Positions 24,860 through 32,997 of a stretch of DNA of 64,000 nt are shown here, one piece after another (the first letter of the stretch is position 1; every line of letters starts with the position of its first letter). A program made the translations under genes and the position numbers. Source of the stretch: CAZTAO01 sp964611645 (GTDB taxonomy: Bacteria > Armatimonadota > UBA5829). Under the pieces are notes generated by a model. The model ran no database searches and was not told the DNA's origin. It saw only the letters and a list, made by a program, of their open reading frames with translations. The DNA is taken from the NCBI GenBank assembly GCA_964611645.1, contig CAZTAO010000012.1:45668-109667 (forward strand), in the 5' to 3' direction.

Positions 24860-26131
24860 CCTCAGCAACTGGTCGAGGATCGGTTTCAGATTCAGGCAGG
24901 CTTCCTTGGCGGACTTCTTTCCCAGCATTACCAGGTCTAGTTCGTTGCCGATTATCTGGTTCATTTCGGCGTAGCAGGAGACGTGCGGGGTGGCGCGGCC
25001 GTATTTGATCATGTCCAGGTAGACTTTGCGGTTCCTGGGCGGCTCGTTGCGGTCCAGGAAGACCTCCGACTCAGCCAGCGACTTCCTCGTGGGCACCTGG
25101 GCGTTTAGGATGGCCTGGTCGGTCTGGTAGCCTTTTCCGGTCAGCCACTTCAGCACCTCCCACGCCTCGTCCTTGTGCTTGGAGCGGGATATCATAGACC
25201 ACGCCGCACCGCCGATGAAGGTGCATCTGGTCTTTGGGCCTTTGGGGATCGGCCCGGCGTCATACTCAAAATCCTTTACTTCTTTCTCAAAGACCAGTTG
25301 CGCCGCATACGGGCCGCCGATCATCATCCCTATCTTGCCGGAGGTGAACATCTTCCAGTTGCCCTGGCCTGTGGACTCCTCGCGAGTGGGCGCGACGTGA
25401 TGCTTGTTCACCAAATCCGCCATCCGCTGGATGCCCTCATAAGCGGCGGGCTGGTCGAGGGTGCAGGTGTTCATGTCCGGGCTGACTATGCTCCCGCCAT
25501 TTTCATATACGAACAGTTGCCAGAATGCGATAGACGCCCCCCACTGGTCGGTCTTGCCGTCTCCATCGAGGTCTTTGGTCAGCTTCTTGGCAGCTTCGAG
25601 GTAGGTATCGTAGTCCCAGGACCAGTCGGGGTAAGGCACTCCGGCTTTGTCGAACATGGTCTTGTTGAAGTAGAGCGCCTCCACATCGACATCGCCGGGG
25701 ATGGTGTATATCTTGTCGTTATACTTCCCCCACCCCTCGATGGCCTCGGGGTAGAAGTCCCAGATATCCCAGTTGTCGCGCTTGATGAATGGGTCAAGTG
25801 GCTCCAACAGGCCCTTCGCGGCCAGCGGAACATACCATTCCGAACTCACGCGGCTGATGTCCGGAGGACGCCCACCCGCCGTGGAAACCATCACCTTCCA
25901 ACTCAGCCGGTCCCACGTGGCGATCTCAAGCTCGACCTTGATATTGGGATGAAGTTTCTCGAACTCGGCCAGCGACGCCCGCATGGCCTTCTCTTCTTTG
26001 TCATTGGACCAAACAGCCACCCGGACCACCGTCTTGCCGGTCTCTTTCTTCCCACAGCCGGGAAGAAGACACACAACCAGGACAGCAGCCAGCAGAAGCC
26101 ACATCCGAATATGACTGGCGAGTGTATACAT
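24845..26131 (-). CDS. ABC sugar-binding lipoprotein
   Basis: A 428-residue extracytoplasmic solute-binding protein of family 1 (CUT1). The N-terminus is a lipoprotein signal with a lipobox at LLPGC. The mature sequence has the binding-protein pattern (TVVRVAVWSNDKEEKAMRASLAEFEKLHPNIKVELE, ALYFNKTMFDKAGV, GKIGMMIGGPYAA). The ATG at 26131 is used; one at 26104 would also give a signal. Neither has a strong ribosome site. Normally this gene leads directly into the two permease genes, but here 4.7 kb of cassette separates them. Ligand unknown, probably an oligosaccharide given the many hydrolases nearby. Confidence 0.9.
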   Translation of the reverse strand: MYTLASHIRMWLLLAAVLVVCLLPGCGKKETGKTVVRVAVWSNDKEEKAMRASLAEFEKLHPNIKVELEIATWDRLSWKVMVSTAGGRPPDISRVSSEWYVPLAAKGLLEPLDPFIKRDNWDIWDFYPEAIEGWGKYNDKIYTIPGDVDVEALYFNKTMFDKAGVPYPDWSWDYDTYLEAAKKLTKDLDGDGKTDQWGASIAFWQLFVYENGGSIVSPDMNTCTLDQPAAYEGIQRMADLVNKHHVAPTREESTGQGNWKMFTSGKIGMMIGGPYAAQLVFEKEVKDFEYDAGPIPKGPKTRCTFIGGAAWSMISRSKHKDEAWEVLKWLTGKGYQTDQAILNAQVPTRKSLAESEVFLDRNEPPRNRKVYLDMIKYGRATPHVSCYAEMNQIIGNELDLVMLGKKSAKEACLNLKPILDQLLRHRDK

Positions 26132-26277
26132 ATCACTGGAATTGTAGGGTAGATGGGTATGGGAGGTCAAGTTGGGGGCCAGGCCAACCCCGCCAGTCCT
26201 GAGTAGACGCGAGGCGCTGCCCTGAGCGCAGCGAAGGGAACGAGCGGCGTATCGAAGGACGGAACTGACCAACAGCC

Positions 26278-27036
26278 CTACTCTGCCAATACAGCCCCAG
26301 CCTGCTTGGGATTCAGCCACTCAGGCCATTTTGTGCCTTTGCTATAGAGCGCTCCATTGAGCTTGATGAACTTCATAGGGTCCAAACGACCAACGCCATC
26401 ACCAAAAACCTTCAGACCGGACAGATCGGCGTCCTGCAGGTTAGCCCGGGACAGATCTACGTTGGTCGCCAGACAATCGAAGCTCGCACCACGCAGGTTG
26501 GCGCCATCCCAGATAGTATTGCTGATAGCCACCTTCTTGATGATCACGCCTGCAAGGTTCGCCCCTCGGAAGGTGGAGTTCGTAAAATCGGTGCCAAGTA
26601 TCACCACGCCGTGAATCTTCCCGGTCTGGAACTGTGCGCCGCGAAAGTCGGCTTTGTCAAAGATGCAGTTGCGCAATACAGTACCGACGAACAGCGCCTC
26701 CCTCAAATCGGCACCCGTAAAATCAGCCTCGCTAGCAACCGTATGGTTCGACCTCTCATTGAGTACCACAACACCAAACTGGGCACCACGCAACACCGCC
26801 CCCGAGAGGTCAGCTTTCTTCAAGTCAGCGGCGCTTAGATTGGCCTTTGTGAGATCAGCCCCTTTGAGGTCACGATTGCCGAACTTGGCGAAGCGGAGGT
26901 CCTGCCCGGCGAAACTTTCCCCACCGTTCTGAAGTCTCTTCGAACCGCCCTGCGCTGACTCACCAGTGCGAGTGGAGCATCCCGCACAAATAAGAAGACT
27001 CCCAAGAAACAAGCAAAGCATTGCTCTTGTGTTCAT
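26278..27036 (-). CDS. Pentapeptide-repeat lipoprotein
   Basis: A 252-residue protein with a lipobox (LLICAGC) after a short signal. About 20 A(D/N)Lxx-type pentapeptides follow (ADLTKANLSAADLKKADLSG, ANLRGASFD, ANLQDADLSG), enough for a right-handed quadrilateral beta-helix of several turns. The interrupted segment FGVVVLNERSNHTVASEADF splits the helix in two. Such proteins often serve as scaffolds or DNA mimics in the cytoplasm; an exported one is more likely a surface structural protein. The ATG at 27036 follows GGGGT at 7 nt and is preferred to one at 27051. It is divergent from the MFS gene. Confidence 0.82.
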   Translation of the reverse strand: MNTRAMLCLFLGSLLICAGCSTRTGESAQGGSKRLQNGGESFAGQDLRFAKFGNRDLKGADLTKANLSAADLKKADLSGAVLRGAQFGVVVLNERSNHTVASEADFTGADLREALFVGTVLRNCIFDKADFRGAQFQTGKIHGVVILGTDFTNSTFRGANLAGVIIKKVAISNTIWDGANLRGASFDCLATNVDLSRANLQDADLSGLKVFGDGVGRLDPMKFIKLNGALYSKGTKWPEWLNPKQAGAVLAE

Positions 27037-27157
27037 ATCGATACCCCGCATTCCTCGTTCGATCCGAAACCCGTCGCAGTGGAATTGTAGGCTAATCGCC
27101 TTACGGACGTCAAATGTGCCCACGGGAGGATACCGACCCTCCCACGTGGAACTCTCT

Positions 27158-28342
27158 ATGGATATGCAAAGACTAGACTCGCTCCGCACCAAACTATACA
27201 GTTTCGCCATCGCAGCCTCCATGGACGGAATGCTGGGGTTTGTGATCCTCGCCACACCGCTGTTCGCCATCAAGCTGGGAGCCACCGCATGGCAACTCGG
27301 GATGCTTGGGTGGGTCTCCCAGATGATACGTGTGCCGTTCACGCTGTTCGCCGGCAGGGTGTCCGACAGAGTCGGGCGCAACACTGTGATCTATCCCTCG
27401 GCAGCCTTGGGGGTGATAGGCTGCGTGGGGCTTGTCTACTCGCACACATTCACGCACGTGCTGATCTCCTATACACTAGTGATGATTGCGATGGGTGGGT
27501 TCTACCCCGGGCTGATGGCTTTCATCGGCGACCGCAGCCCTCAGGGGCAACTGCGAAAGAACCTCTCATTCTTCAATGCCGGTTGGGCCTCGAGCAGCTC
27601 TGTGTGCGGGTTGGCGGTTGGGGCCATGCTTGCGCTCGGGATGTGGACACCGTTCGCGGCAGGAGCTGTCCTGGTGAGTCTGTCCATAGTCCTGGTCTAT
27701 AGCTGGTCCAAACAGCCATATCAGGCGGTCCCCGACGCTCCTGTCGAGGCGGATTCCCTCGCAGCCCCGGCTTCACCCGGCCACATGCTCCTCATCGCTC
27801 GGATCAGCCTCTTCCTCACGGTTTTCGGCTTCTCAATCGTGGCCGGCCTCTTCCCCAAGCTCGGCAAGGATCTCGATATGTCTGACTCCAAGATAAGTAT
27901 CATAGTCGGGATGCTGCTGGTCGGGCAGGCCACGGGAATACTGATAGCCGGTGTAAGTCCGTGGTGGCGAGGCAAGCTCTGGCCGCACCTGCTGGCGCAC
28001 GTCGCAACCCTCTTTGCAGCGCTGAGCATCCTATTCACGCACTCGGCAGTGGTCTTCGGAGCAGCGATCCTCGTTATCGGCACCGGCGTAGGCGTCACCT
28101 ACTCCGCCGCGCTCTACTACAGCCTCCAGTCGCGCTCCGAGATGGGCAAGAACACAGGAATCCACGAATCGATGATAGCGGTCGCGAGCATAGCCGGGAA
28201 CCTCGCCGGAGGAGCCACCGCCCAGATGTTCACCCTGCGCACACCGTACACAGTAACCGCAGTGTTGTCCGGCGTAGCGCTGGTGGTCACTGTCCTGTAT
28301 TGGATAGCAAAGAGGGATTCGCTCAGCAAGCCTGCCGAATGA
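27158..28342 (+). CDS. MFS transporter
   Basis: A 394-residue inner-membrane protein with about 12 predicted helices. The loop between helices 2 and 3, GRVSDRVGRNTVIYPSAALG, is the major facilitator signature. A hydrophilic middle loop (KQPYQAVPDAPVEADSLAAPASPG) separates the two halves. The protein has no signature that identifies its substrate; sugar or drug export are both possible. Starts at 27158 and 27164 are both possible. It converges on an MttB-like gene. Confidence 0.85.
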   Translation: MDMQRLDSLRTKLYSFAIAASMDGMLGFVILATPLFAIKLGATAWQLGMLGWVSQMIRVPFTLFAGRVSDRVGRNTVIYPSAALGVIGCVGLVYSHTFTHVLISYTLVMIAMGGFYPGLMAFIGDRSPQGQLRKNLSFFNAGWASSSSVCGLAVGAMLALGMWTPFAAGAVLVSLSIVLVYSWSKQPYQAVPDAPVEADSLAAPASPGHMLLIARISLFLTVFGFSIVAGLFPKLGKDLDMSDSKISIIVGMLLVGQATGILIAGVSPWWRGKLWPHLLAHVATLFAALSILFTHSAVVFGAAILVIGTGVGVTYSAALYYSLQSRSEMGKNTGIHESMIAVASIAGNLAGGATAQMFTLRTPYTVTAVLSGVALVVTVLYWIAKRDSLSKPAE

Positions 28343-28369
28343 CATATACCCCCGGATGCCGGCCGGAAC

Positions 28370-29887
28370 CTACAGCATCGGCGGGGCCTCTATGCCCAGT
28401 TCGCTTGCTGCTTCCTTTACCAGCTCGTACATCTCGTTTCCGAGTTCGTTGTCCGGCTCTACTTCTCGGCCTTTGGCTTTCTGCGCCTCGACCGACGCCG
28501 CTACCCTGTCCAGTATCTCGGCGGTCTGGGTGTGGTTCTTGTCGTGCTGCGCGCCCGCGGAGAGGCCCCTGTAGAAGAAGGAACTGAACGGAATGCCGTC
28601 CTGCATATACTCGATGGTATGCTCGGTGGACATGTGCACGCCCTGCTCGAACCTGGCCGCAACGATCTCATCTACTCCCAGGGCCTCATCACTAGCCTCG
28701 AAACCGTGAGTCAGCTCCGCGAACTCCTTGATGATCTCCATATCGATCAACGCCTGCTGGGGGGAGAGCATGTTGCCGTTGCACAGCCCACCGATCTCGG
28801 CGAATGTATTGGGCCGGTGCAAGCCGGAGAAGAACAGGCCATTGAACGCAAACTCATACGCAGCCTGGAGACCAGGTTCATTTGCGTCTCTGTACCAAGT
28901 CAGCGGCCAGGCGTCCACCCCAATGCCCCGCTGCAATAGCTCGCAAAGAGCCAGGTTGCACAGGTGGGTGTGCATCCCCATATAGCTCACACGCGCGGTG
29001 CGAAGGTCAAGCGTGCCTGTGCAGACGTTTCCCATCAGGCCGTAGCCCGGCCTGAGGATTCTAAAGAACGTGAGGGCCGCAAGCACCTCAGCCAGGGCCG
29101 TCACCGCGAGGCCCGCGGCAGTCACTGGCGCGCTCATCCCGCTCACAGACATCGGCCCGATACCCATGGAGTTGCAGATACCAGTATCCACCCTGGCCAG
29201 CATCGTCTTGATCCCGCGCAGCCCCATCCGGAACGGCGGGTTCACATACTCCCACTGGGCCATCGGCTGCTTGGTCCCGCGGTGCTTCTCGTAGACCGAC
29301 GACATCTTGTCCAGGTAGACCACGTGAATCGGCTCGGTCGGCTGCTCGTGGAGGACATTCTTCCGGCAGTGCTTGGCCATCAGCGCGTAGTTGTAGATGG
29401 GGGTAAGCCTCTGGTCCACATCCTTGAGCATCATCGGGAAGAGATCGCCGATCTGGTCGCAGCCCTGTGCCCAATTGCACAGTTCCACCATATCCTGCCG
29501 TGTTGGCCCCTTGGCGGTCCAGTTGTCCCAGTCGAAGATCAGGTTGCCGCCATTACCCACCCAGAATGCCTTCGGGCAGCCTTCGTCGTTTCTGGCTAAC
29601 TCTCGGAACGGCTTGGGTACGGGAACGGTCTTCACCATCACAGCCATTGTCTCCTCGATCTGCTGTCGGGTGAACATCGCTGCCTTGGCAGGCCAATCGA
29701 TGCGCGCGCCCTTGCTTTCAGCTTCCTCCAGGTAGACCTTGCCGCCGTCCTCATCGACCCTCAGGCCGACATTCACCGCCACATCAACGGCTTTCTGCAC
29801 CATCTCATCAATGGTCCCCTGGTCCCACGACAGCATACTCGCGTGGTGGGCAACCGGGATGTTCAGATACACTCTCTGCTTTTCCAC
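28370..29887 (-). CDS. MttB-family (non-pyrrolysine) methyltransferase
   Basis: A 505-residue member of the trimethylamine methyltransferase superfamily. The family covers pyrrolysine-containing MttB and the far more common MtgB-like forms that demethylate betaines onto a corrinoid protein. The frame runs through without an internal TAG, so it belongs to the second group. VSYMGMHTHLCNLALCELL and LCNGNMLSPQQALIDMEIIKEF form the conserved second half. It lies 23 nt after a LacI-family regulator and is presumably controlled by it. No MtbC-like corrinoid protein or RamA activator is in the window. Confidence 0.8.
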   Translation of the reverse strand: MEKQRVYLNIPVAHHASMLSWDQGTIDEMVQKAVDVAVNVGLRVDEDGGKVYLEEAESKGARIDWPAKAAMFTRQQIEETMAVMVKTVPVPKPFRELARNDEGCPKAFWVGNGGNLIFDWDNWTAKGPTRQDMVELCNWAQGCDQIGDLFPMMLKDVDQRLTPIYNYALMAKHCRKNVLHEQPTEPIHVVYLDKMSSVYEKHRGTKQPMAQWEYVNPPFRMGLRGIKTMLARVDTGICNSMGIGPMSVSGMSAPVTAAGLAVTALAEVLAALTFFRILRPGYGLMGNVCTGTLDLRTARVSYMGMHTHLCNLALCELLQRGIGVDAWPLTWYRDANEPGLQAAYEFAFNGLFFSGLHRPNTFAEIGGLCNGNMLSPQQALIDMEIIKEFAELTHGFEASDEALGVDEIVAARFEQGVHMSTEHTIEYMQDGIPFSSFFYRGLSAGAQHDKNHTQTAEILDRVAASVEAQKAKGREVEPDNELGNEMYELVKEAASELGIEAPPML

Positions 29888-29910
29888 AAATCTCCTCCGA
29901 TATCTCTTTT

Positions 29911-30912
29911 CTACGCCGATCCCCTCAGCAGAATGGTTGGTTCAAGGACCGCGCTCTGTATCTCGCGATCAGGCTCGGCCATACGGTTCTTCAGAAACCC
30001 CCACGCCATCTCGCACATCCTCGGCACGGGGTAACAGATGGTGCTCAGCGGTGGGTCGAGATACTCGCCGTCCGGAACGCCGTCGCAGCCGAACAGCGCC
30101 ACATCCTCAGGCATCCGCAGCCCGAGGTCCTTCAGGCCCCGGTGCGCGCCGACGGCGTGGGAGTCGCTGGCCGATATTATCCCCTCCGGCGCGCCAAACT
30201 CCCCAACATATTCCACAACCGCCCGCCGGGAAGCCGCGCGGATATCCTCGCCGGGGCCCAGCCTGATCTCTATCGAGTCCAGCCCAAGTCCACTCTCTTC
30301 AAGGACCGACTTCAGGGCTGAAAGAAACTCATCGCCGGTAACATCCATTCCCGAGGTTGCGAAGCTGGCAATCCTCGTGCGCCCCTGCTGCACCAGATGC
30401 TCCACCGCCTTGCGCAATCCCTGGCTGATGTCGAAGCCAACGTGGTCCACGTGGGTCTCGTAGTAGAACCCCATGCTGACAATCGGCGGAGCGTATGACG
30501 CCCGCGCCTCAAGCCATTCCCGCAGGGCGCTTGCGCCGCTGTCCAGCGCCAACACGCCATCCACCGGCCAGCCGGCGGTCCGCTCGGCGCGAAGTCTGGT
30601 TCCATAGAAGAACCCCAGGTTACTAATGAGCATCTCCAGCTTCTCGGCTTCCAGAATCTTCTGCACGCTCTCCGCAACCAGCACTTGAAAAGCAGTCAGC
30701 CCACCGACCCAAAGCCCGATCACCCCGGTCCGACCCGTCGCCAAAGCCCGCGCCGCCCGGTTGGGCACATACCCCATCTCCTTGGCCGCAGCAAGCACCC
30801 GGACTCGGGTAGCTTCGGAGATGTAGTTGTTGGTCCGCCCATTGAGCACCCGCGAGACAGTCGCGTGCGTAAGCCCAACCTGCTTGGCTATGTCTACAAT
30901 CGTGACTCTCAA
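29911..30912 (-). CDS. LacI-family transcriptional regulator
   Basis: A 333-residue repressor. The helix-turn-helix at the N-terminus reads VTIVDIAKQVGLTHATVSRVLNG, with the hinge helix YVPNRAARALATGRTG. The periplasmic-binding-protein-like sensor domain follows with the DGVLALDSGAS and IISASDSHAVGAHRGLKDLG segments. I prefer a TTG start at 30912: AGGAGG lies 8 nt upstream of it, while the GTG at 30930 overlaps that ribosome site. A perfect 14-bp palindrome at 30931-30944 just upstream is a likely operator, so the gene probably represses itself and the downstream MttB homologue. The ligand is probably a sugar or a methylated compound. Confidence 0.92.
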   Translation of the reverse strand: MRVTIVDIAKQVGLTHATVSRVLNGRTNNYISEATRVRVLAAAKEMGYVPNRAARALATGRTGVIGLWVGGLTAFQVLVAESVQKILEAEKLEMLISNLGFFYGTRLRAERTAGWPVDGVLALDSGASALREWLEARASYAPPIVSMGFYYETHVDHVGFDISQGLRKAVEHLVQQGRTRIASFATSGMDVTGDEFLSALKSVLEESGLGLDSIEIRLGPGEDIRAASRRAVVEYVGEFGAPEGIISASDSHAVGAHRGLKDLGLRMPEDVALFGCDGVPDGEYLDPPLSTICYPVPRMCEMAWGFLKNRMAEPDREIQSAVLEPTILLRGSA

Positions 30913-30930
30913 GAGCAGTGCCTCCTGCAC

Positions 30931-30944
30931 GGTACACGTGTACC
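30931..30944. promoter_or_regulatory. Palindromic LacI-type operator
   Basis: GGTACACGTGTACC is a perfect 14-bp palindrome with a central CG, the form typical of LacI/GalR operators. It is 18 nt upstream of the regulator's TTG start, where a bound repressor would block its own transcript. Confidence 0.7.
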
Positions 30945-30987
30945 GGAATAGGATAGCATTGGGGTCCGGGGTTTGTCAATGCGTCCC

Positions 30988-31016
30988 TTGCAGGTTCGTG
31001 TGGCTAGTGCTATTAT
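30988..31016 (+). promoter_or_regulatory. Probable extended -10 promoter
   Basis: TATTAT at 31011-31016 with TG at 31008-31009 makes a good extended -10. A weak -35, TTGCAG, lies exactly 17 nt upstream (30988-30993). It would drive the lipoprotein gene that starts at 31076. Confidence 0.55.
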
Positions 31017-31075
31017 AGGTGAGCCACATGCCGCCGTGATGGCATATTTGCTGGAGAGTGAAGGAGTTATACGCC

Positions 31076-32146
31076 GTGATTACACGCAGAGCTGGTGCGC
31101 TGACCCTTCTAGTCCTGACTGCGGGAATGTTCACTGGGTGCGGTGCCAAAGTCCTCAAGGCCGTGGGAAGTCTGCCTACCGACACGAAGGCAGCGGTCTA
31201 CTCAGGTCACGGCAACGATCTCATTGTGCTGAGATCGAACCGGATCTGGCTCTTCAGCGACAGGAAGCTGACTGCAGTGGAGACCGCATCGGGATTGCCT
31301 CTCTTGATAGAGTGGAACGCGAAGATAGGTTTGGTACTCCCAGCAGACCGAAGCAAACTCCTGGTGCGCGAAGGGAAGCCTCCGACTGGCCCTGGGCTGG
31401 GGCACGAGGGGTCGGTCTACCTGACTGGGCTTGGCGTGTACTCTGGAAAGACACAGCGGCTCTTCCAGATTGCCAATGGTACCCTGAAAGTACTGCCTAA
31501 CGACGACTTGAGTCTTGTAGCCGTAACGAGGTCACTGGGTGCCTCGGGGAGTATACGGGACGGTTACCAACTTACGGTGTCCACAGTCCCTGGCGGTCTT
31601 TCGCGGACGGTCGCGATCGCGCCGAGGAGTATTCTGTTGGCGATAGCTTGGGATCATGGCCGCCTCATCTGGGCGGTCAGCGAGAGGGGAGCGTTCTCCA
31701 TTCAGGAGTTCGATCCCAAGACAGGGGTGAGCAGAGAACTGTGTAGGATTGACGATCCACTTGCTGCCTGGCGAGTCGTATACATGGGCAACAAGCAAGT
31801 GCTGTGTGGTGATAACAGTGGCGGAGTCGCGAACGTCGATCTCGAGTCCGGCATCAGTCGGCCGGTGGCCAAGCTGCGAGAGGGACTATATGCGTCACGG
31901 ATCGACCTCTCTCACGACGGCAGGTTTGCCGTGCTGGACTGCCGCGATCCTAACAAGGAGTCGTATTCATCGCAGGCAATTCTGAACGTTGCGTCCGGGT
32001 GCATCACGTACCTTGGCGAGACCTCAGACGTGCAACGTGCGGGACTCTGGTTTCAGGACTGGCATCCCAAGGAGGATCGAGCGCTATTCTCGGACAGAAG
32101 CGATACCGGCGTGACGTTGCGTGAGTGGAGGCCGCCGACCCGGTAA
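31076..32146 (+). CDS. Exported lipoprotein, probable beta-propeller
   Basis: A 356-residue protein with a lipobox (MFTGC) after a short signal. The mature chain is almost all beta-strand, with repeated 40-50-residue units of the type GNDLIVLRSNRIWLFS, HDGRFAVLDCRDPNKE and KEDRALFSDRSDTGV, consistent with a WD40/TolB-like propeller. No catalytic motif is seen. GTG at 31076 follows AAGGAG at 10 nt and opens the signal; an upstream GTG at 31058 overlaps that ribosome site. It is transcribed divergently from the LacI gene. Confidence 0.65.
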   Translation: MITRRAGALTLLVLTAGMFTGCGAKVLKAVGSLPTDTKAAVYSGHGNDLIVLRSNRIWLFSDRKLTAVETASGLPLLIEWNAKIGLVLPADRSKLLVREGKPPTGPGLGHEGSVYLTGLGVYSGKTQRLFQIANGTLKVLPNDDLSLVAVTRSLGASGSIRDGYQLTVSTVPGGLSRTVAIAPRSILLAIAWDHGRLIWAVSERGAFSIQEFDPKTGVSRELCRIDDPLAAWRVVYMGNKQVLCGDNSGGVANVDLESGISRPVAKLREGLYASRIDLSHDGRFAVLDCRDPNKESYSSQAILNVASGCITYLGETSDVQRAGLWFQDWHPKEDRALFSDRSDTGVTLREWRPPTR

Positions 32147-32240
32147 CTGGCGCGAGTGTGAGCCGACGCTTCCTGTAGGTCGCTCAAGCGCCCGTGCTGT
32201 ACCTACGAAATCTCTGCCGGGTTTGACGCGCGATCATGCC

Positions 32241-32921
32241 TTACCCGCTCCTCCAGACCTTGAACACGTCCTGCCACCTTACGGTGTTATCGGATTCCAG
32301 CCACTGCGCCTGGTTCAGCAGGTCTTCGTGGGGATAGCAGATGTAGGCTATGCGTATGGCACGAGGGTTGGTTGAGAGGCTGGTGTGCAGGTTTTCGAGG
32401 AACCTCTGCATCGTGGACGCGCCGAAGGGGTTGAAGAGGAAGAAGACAGTGCCCTCGCCGGGGTCCCAGGTAGCGGCGTCGGCCTCTATTATTTCTATGG
32501 GCGTTTCCGTCTCGACGTGGTCTGCGTTGGTCCTGGCGGCTTCAGCCAACTCGGGGGACAGCTCAACCCCAATCGCCTTGCTGCATCCACGCTCTGCCGC
32601 GGCCAGCACAGCCCTGCCCTTGCCGCATCCCAAGTCGACGAACACGTCATCTTTGCCAAGCTTAAGATGGTCCAGGACGGGCCGAAGCAGGTAACAGTTG
32701 ATGGGAGAGTACCTCACGGAGTCCTGGCCGAGGCTGTTCTCCGGGCCGGCGTCTGTGGAACCGTAGGTGTCGATGCCTGCTGCTGCCTCGCGCCGGCGCT
32801 CAAGGCGATGCTCTGCCTTCATCAGCGCTCTCTGGAGCGGGTCCAACAGCCATCTTCCCCTGAGCTGCCGGTCGCAAAACCAGCATGCCCTTTCGCAAAG
32901 ATCGGTCAGCAATGCAATCAT
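32241..32921 (-). CDS. Class I SAM-dependent methyltransferase
   Basis: A 226-residue enzyme with a Rossmann core. Motif I, VFVDLGCGKGRAVLAAAERG, binds the cofactor; motif II includes IGVELSPELAEAAR, and the post-motif FFLFNPFGAS carries the NPFG segment used for the active site in some amino-methyltransferases. About 90 N-terminal residues precede the core, with CERACWFCDRQ holding three cysteines. The target is unknown; protein or small-molecule methylation are both possible. It lies just after a terminator hairpin that ends the rny transcript, so it has its own promoter or is weakly read through. Confidence 0.8.
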   Translation of the reverse strand: MIALLTDLCERACWFCDRQLRGRWLLDPLQRALMKAEHRLERRREAAAGIDTYGSTDAGPENSLGQDSVRYSPINCYLLRPVLDHLKLGKDDVFVDLGCGKGRAVLAAAERGCSKAIGVELSPELAEAARTNADHVETETPIEIIEADAATWDPGEGTVFFLFNPFGASTMQRFLENLHTSLSTNPRAIRIAYICYPHEDLLNQAQWLESDNTVRWQDVFKVWRSG

Positions 32922-32937
32922 TCGCGCCTCTGTGGAA

Positions 32938-32964
32938 ACGCCCAGGGACCTTGTCCCTGGGCGT
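32938..32964 (-). terminator. Terminator hairpin after rny
   Basis: A perfect 12-bp stem (32938-32949 with 32953-32964) with a 3-nt loop, between rny (ends 32998) and the methyltransferase gene (starts 32921). On the minus strand TTT follows; on the plus strand TCTATCTTCTG follows. Confidence 0.7.
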
Positions 32965-32997
32965 CTATCTTCTGTAATGTCACCAACAGCCGATATG

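Noticed and set aside
28370..29887. Pyrrolysine-containing MttB
   Set aside because: The frame has no internal TAG and no pyl genes are present; it is the non-pyrrolysine type.
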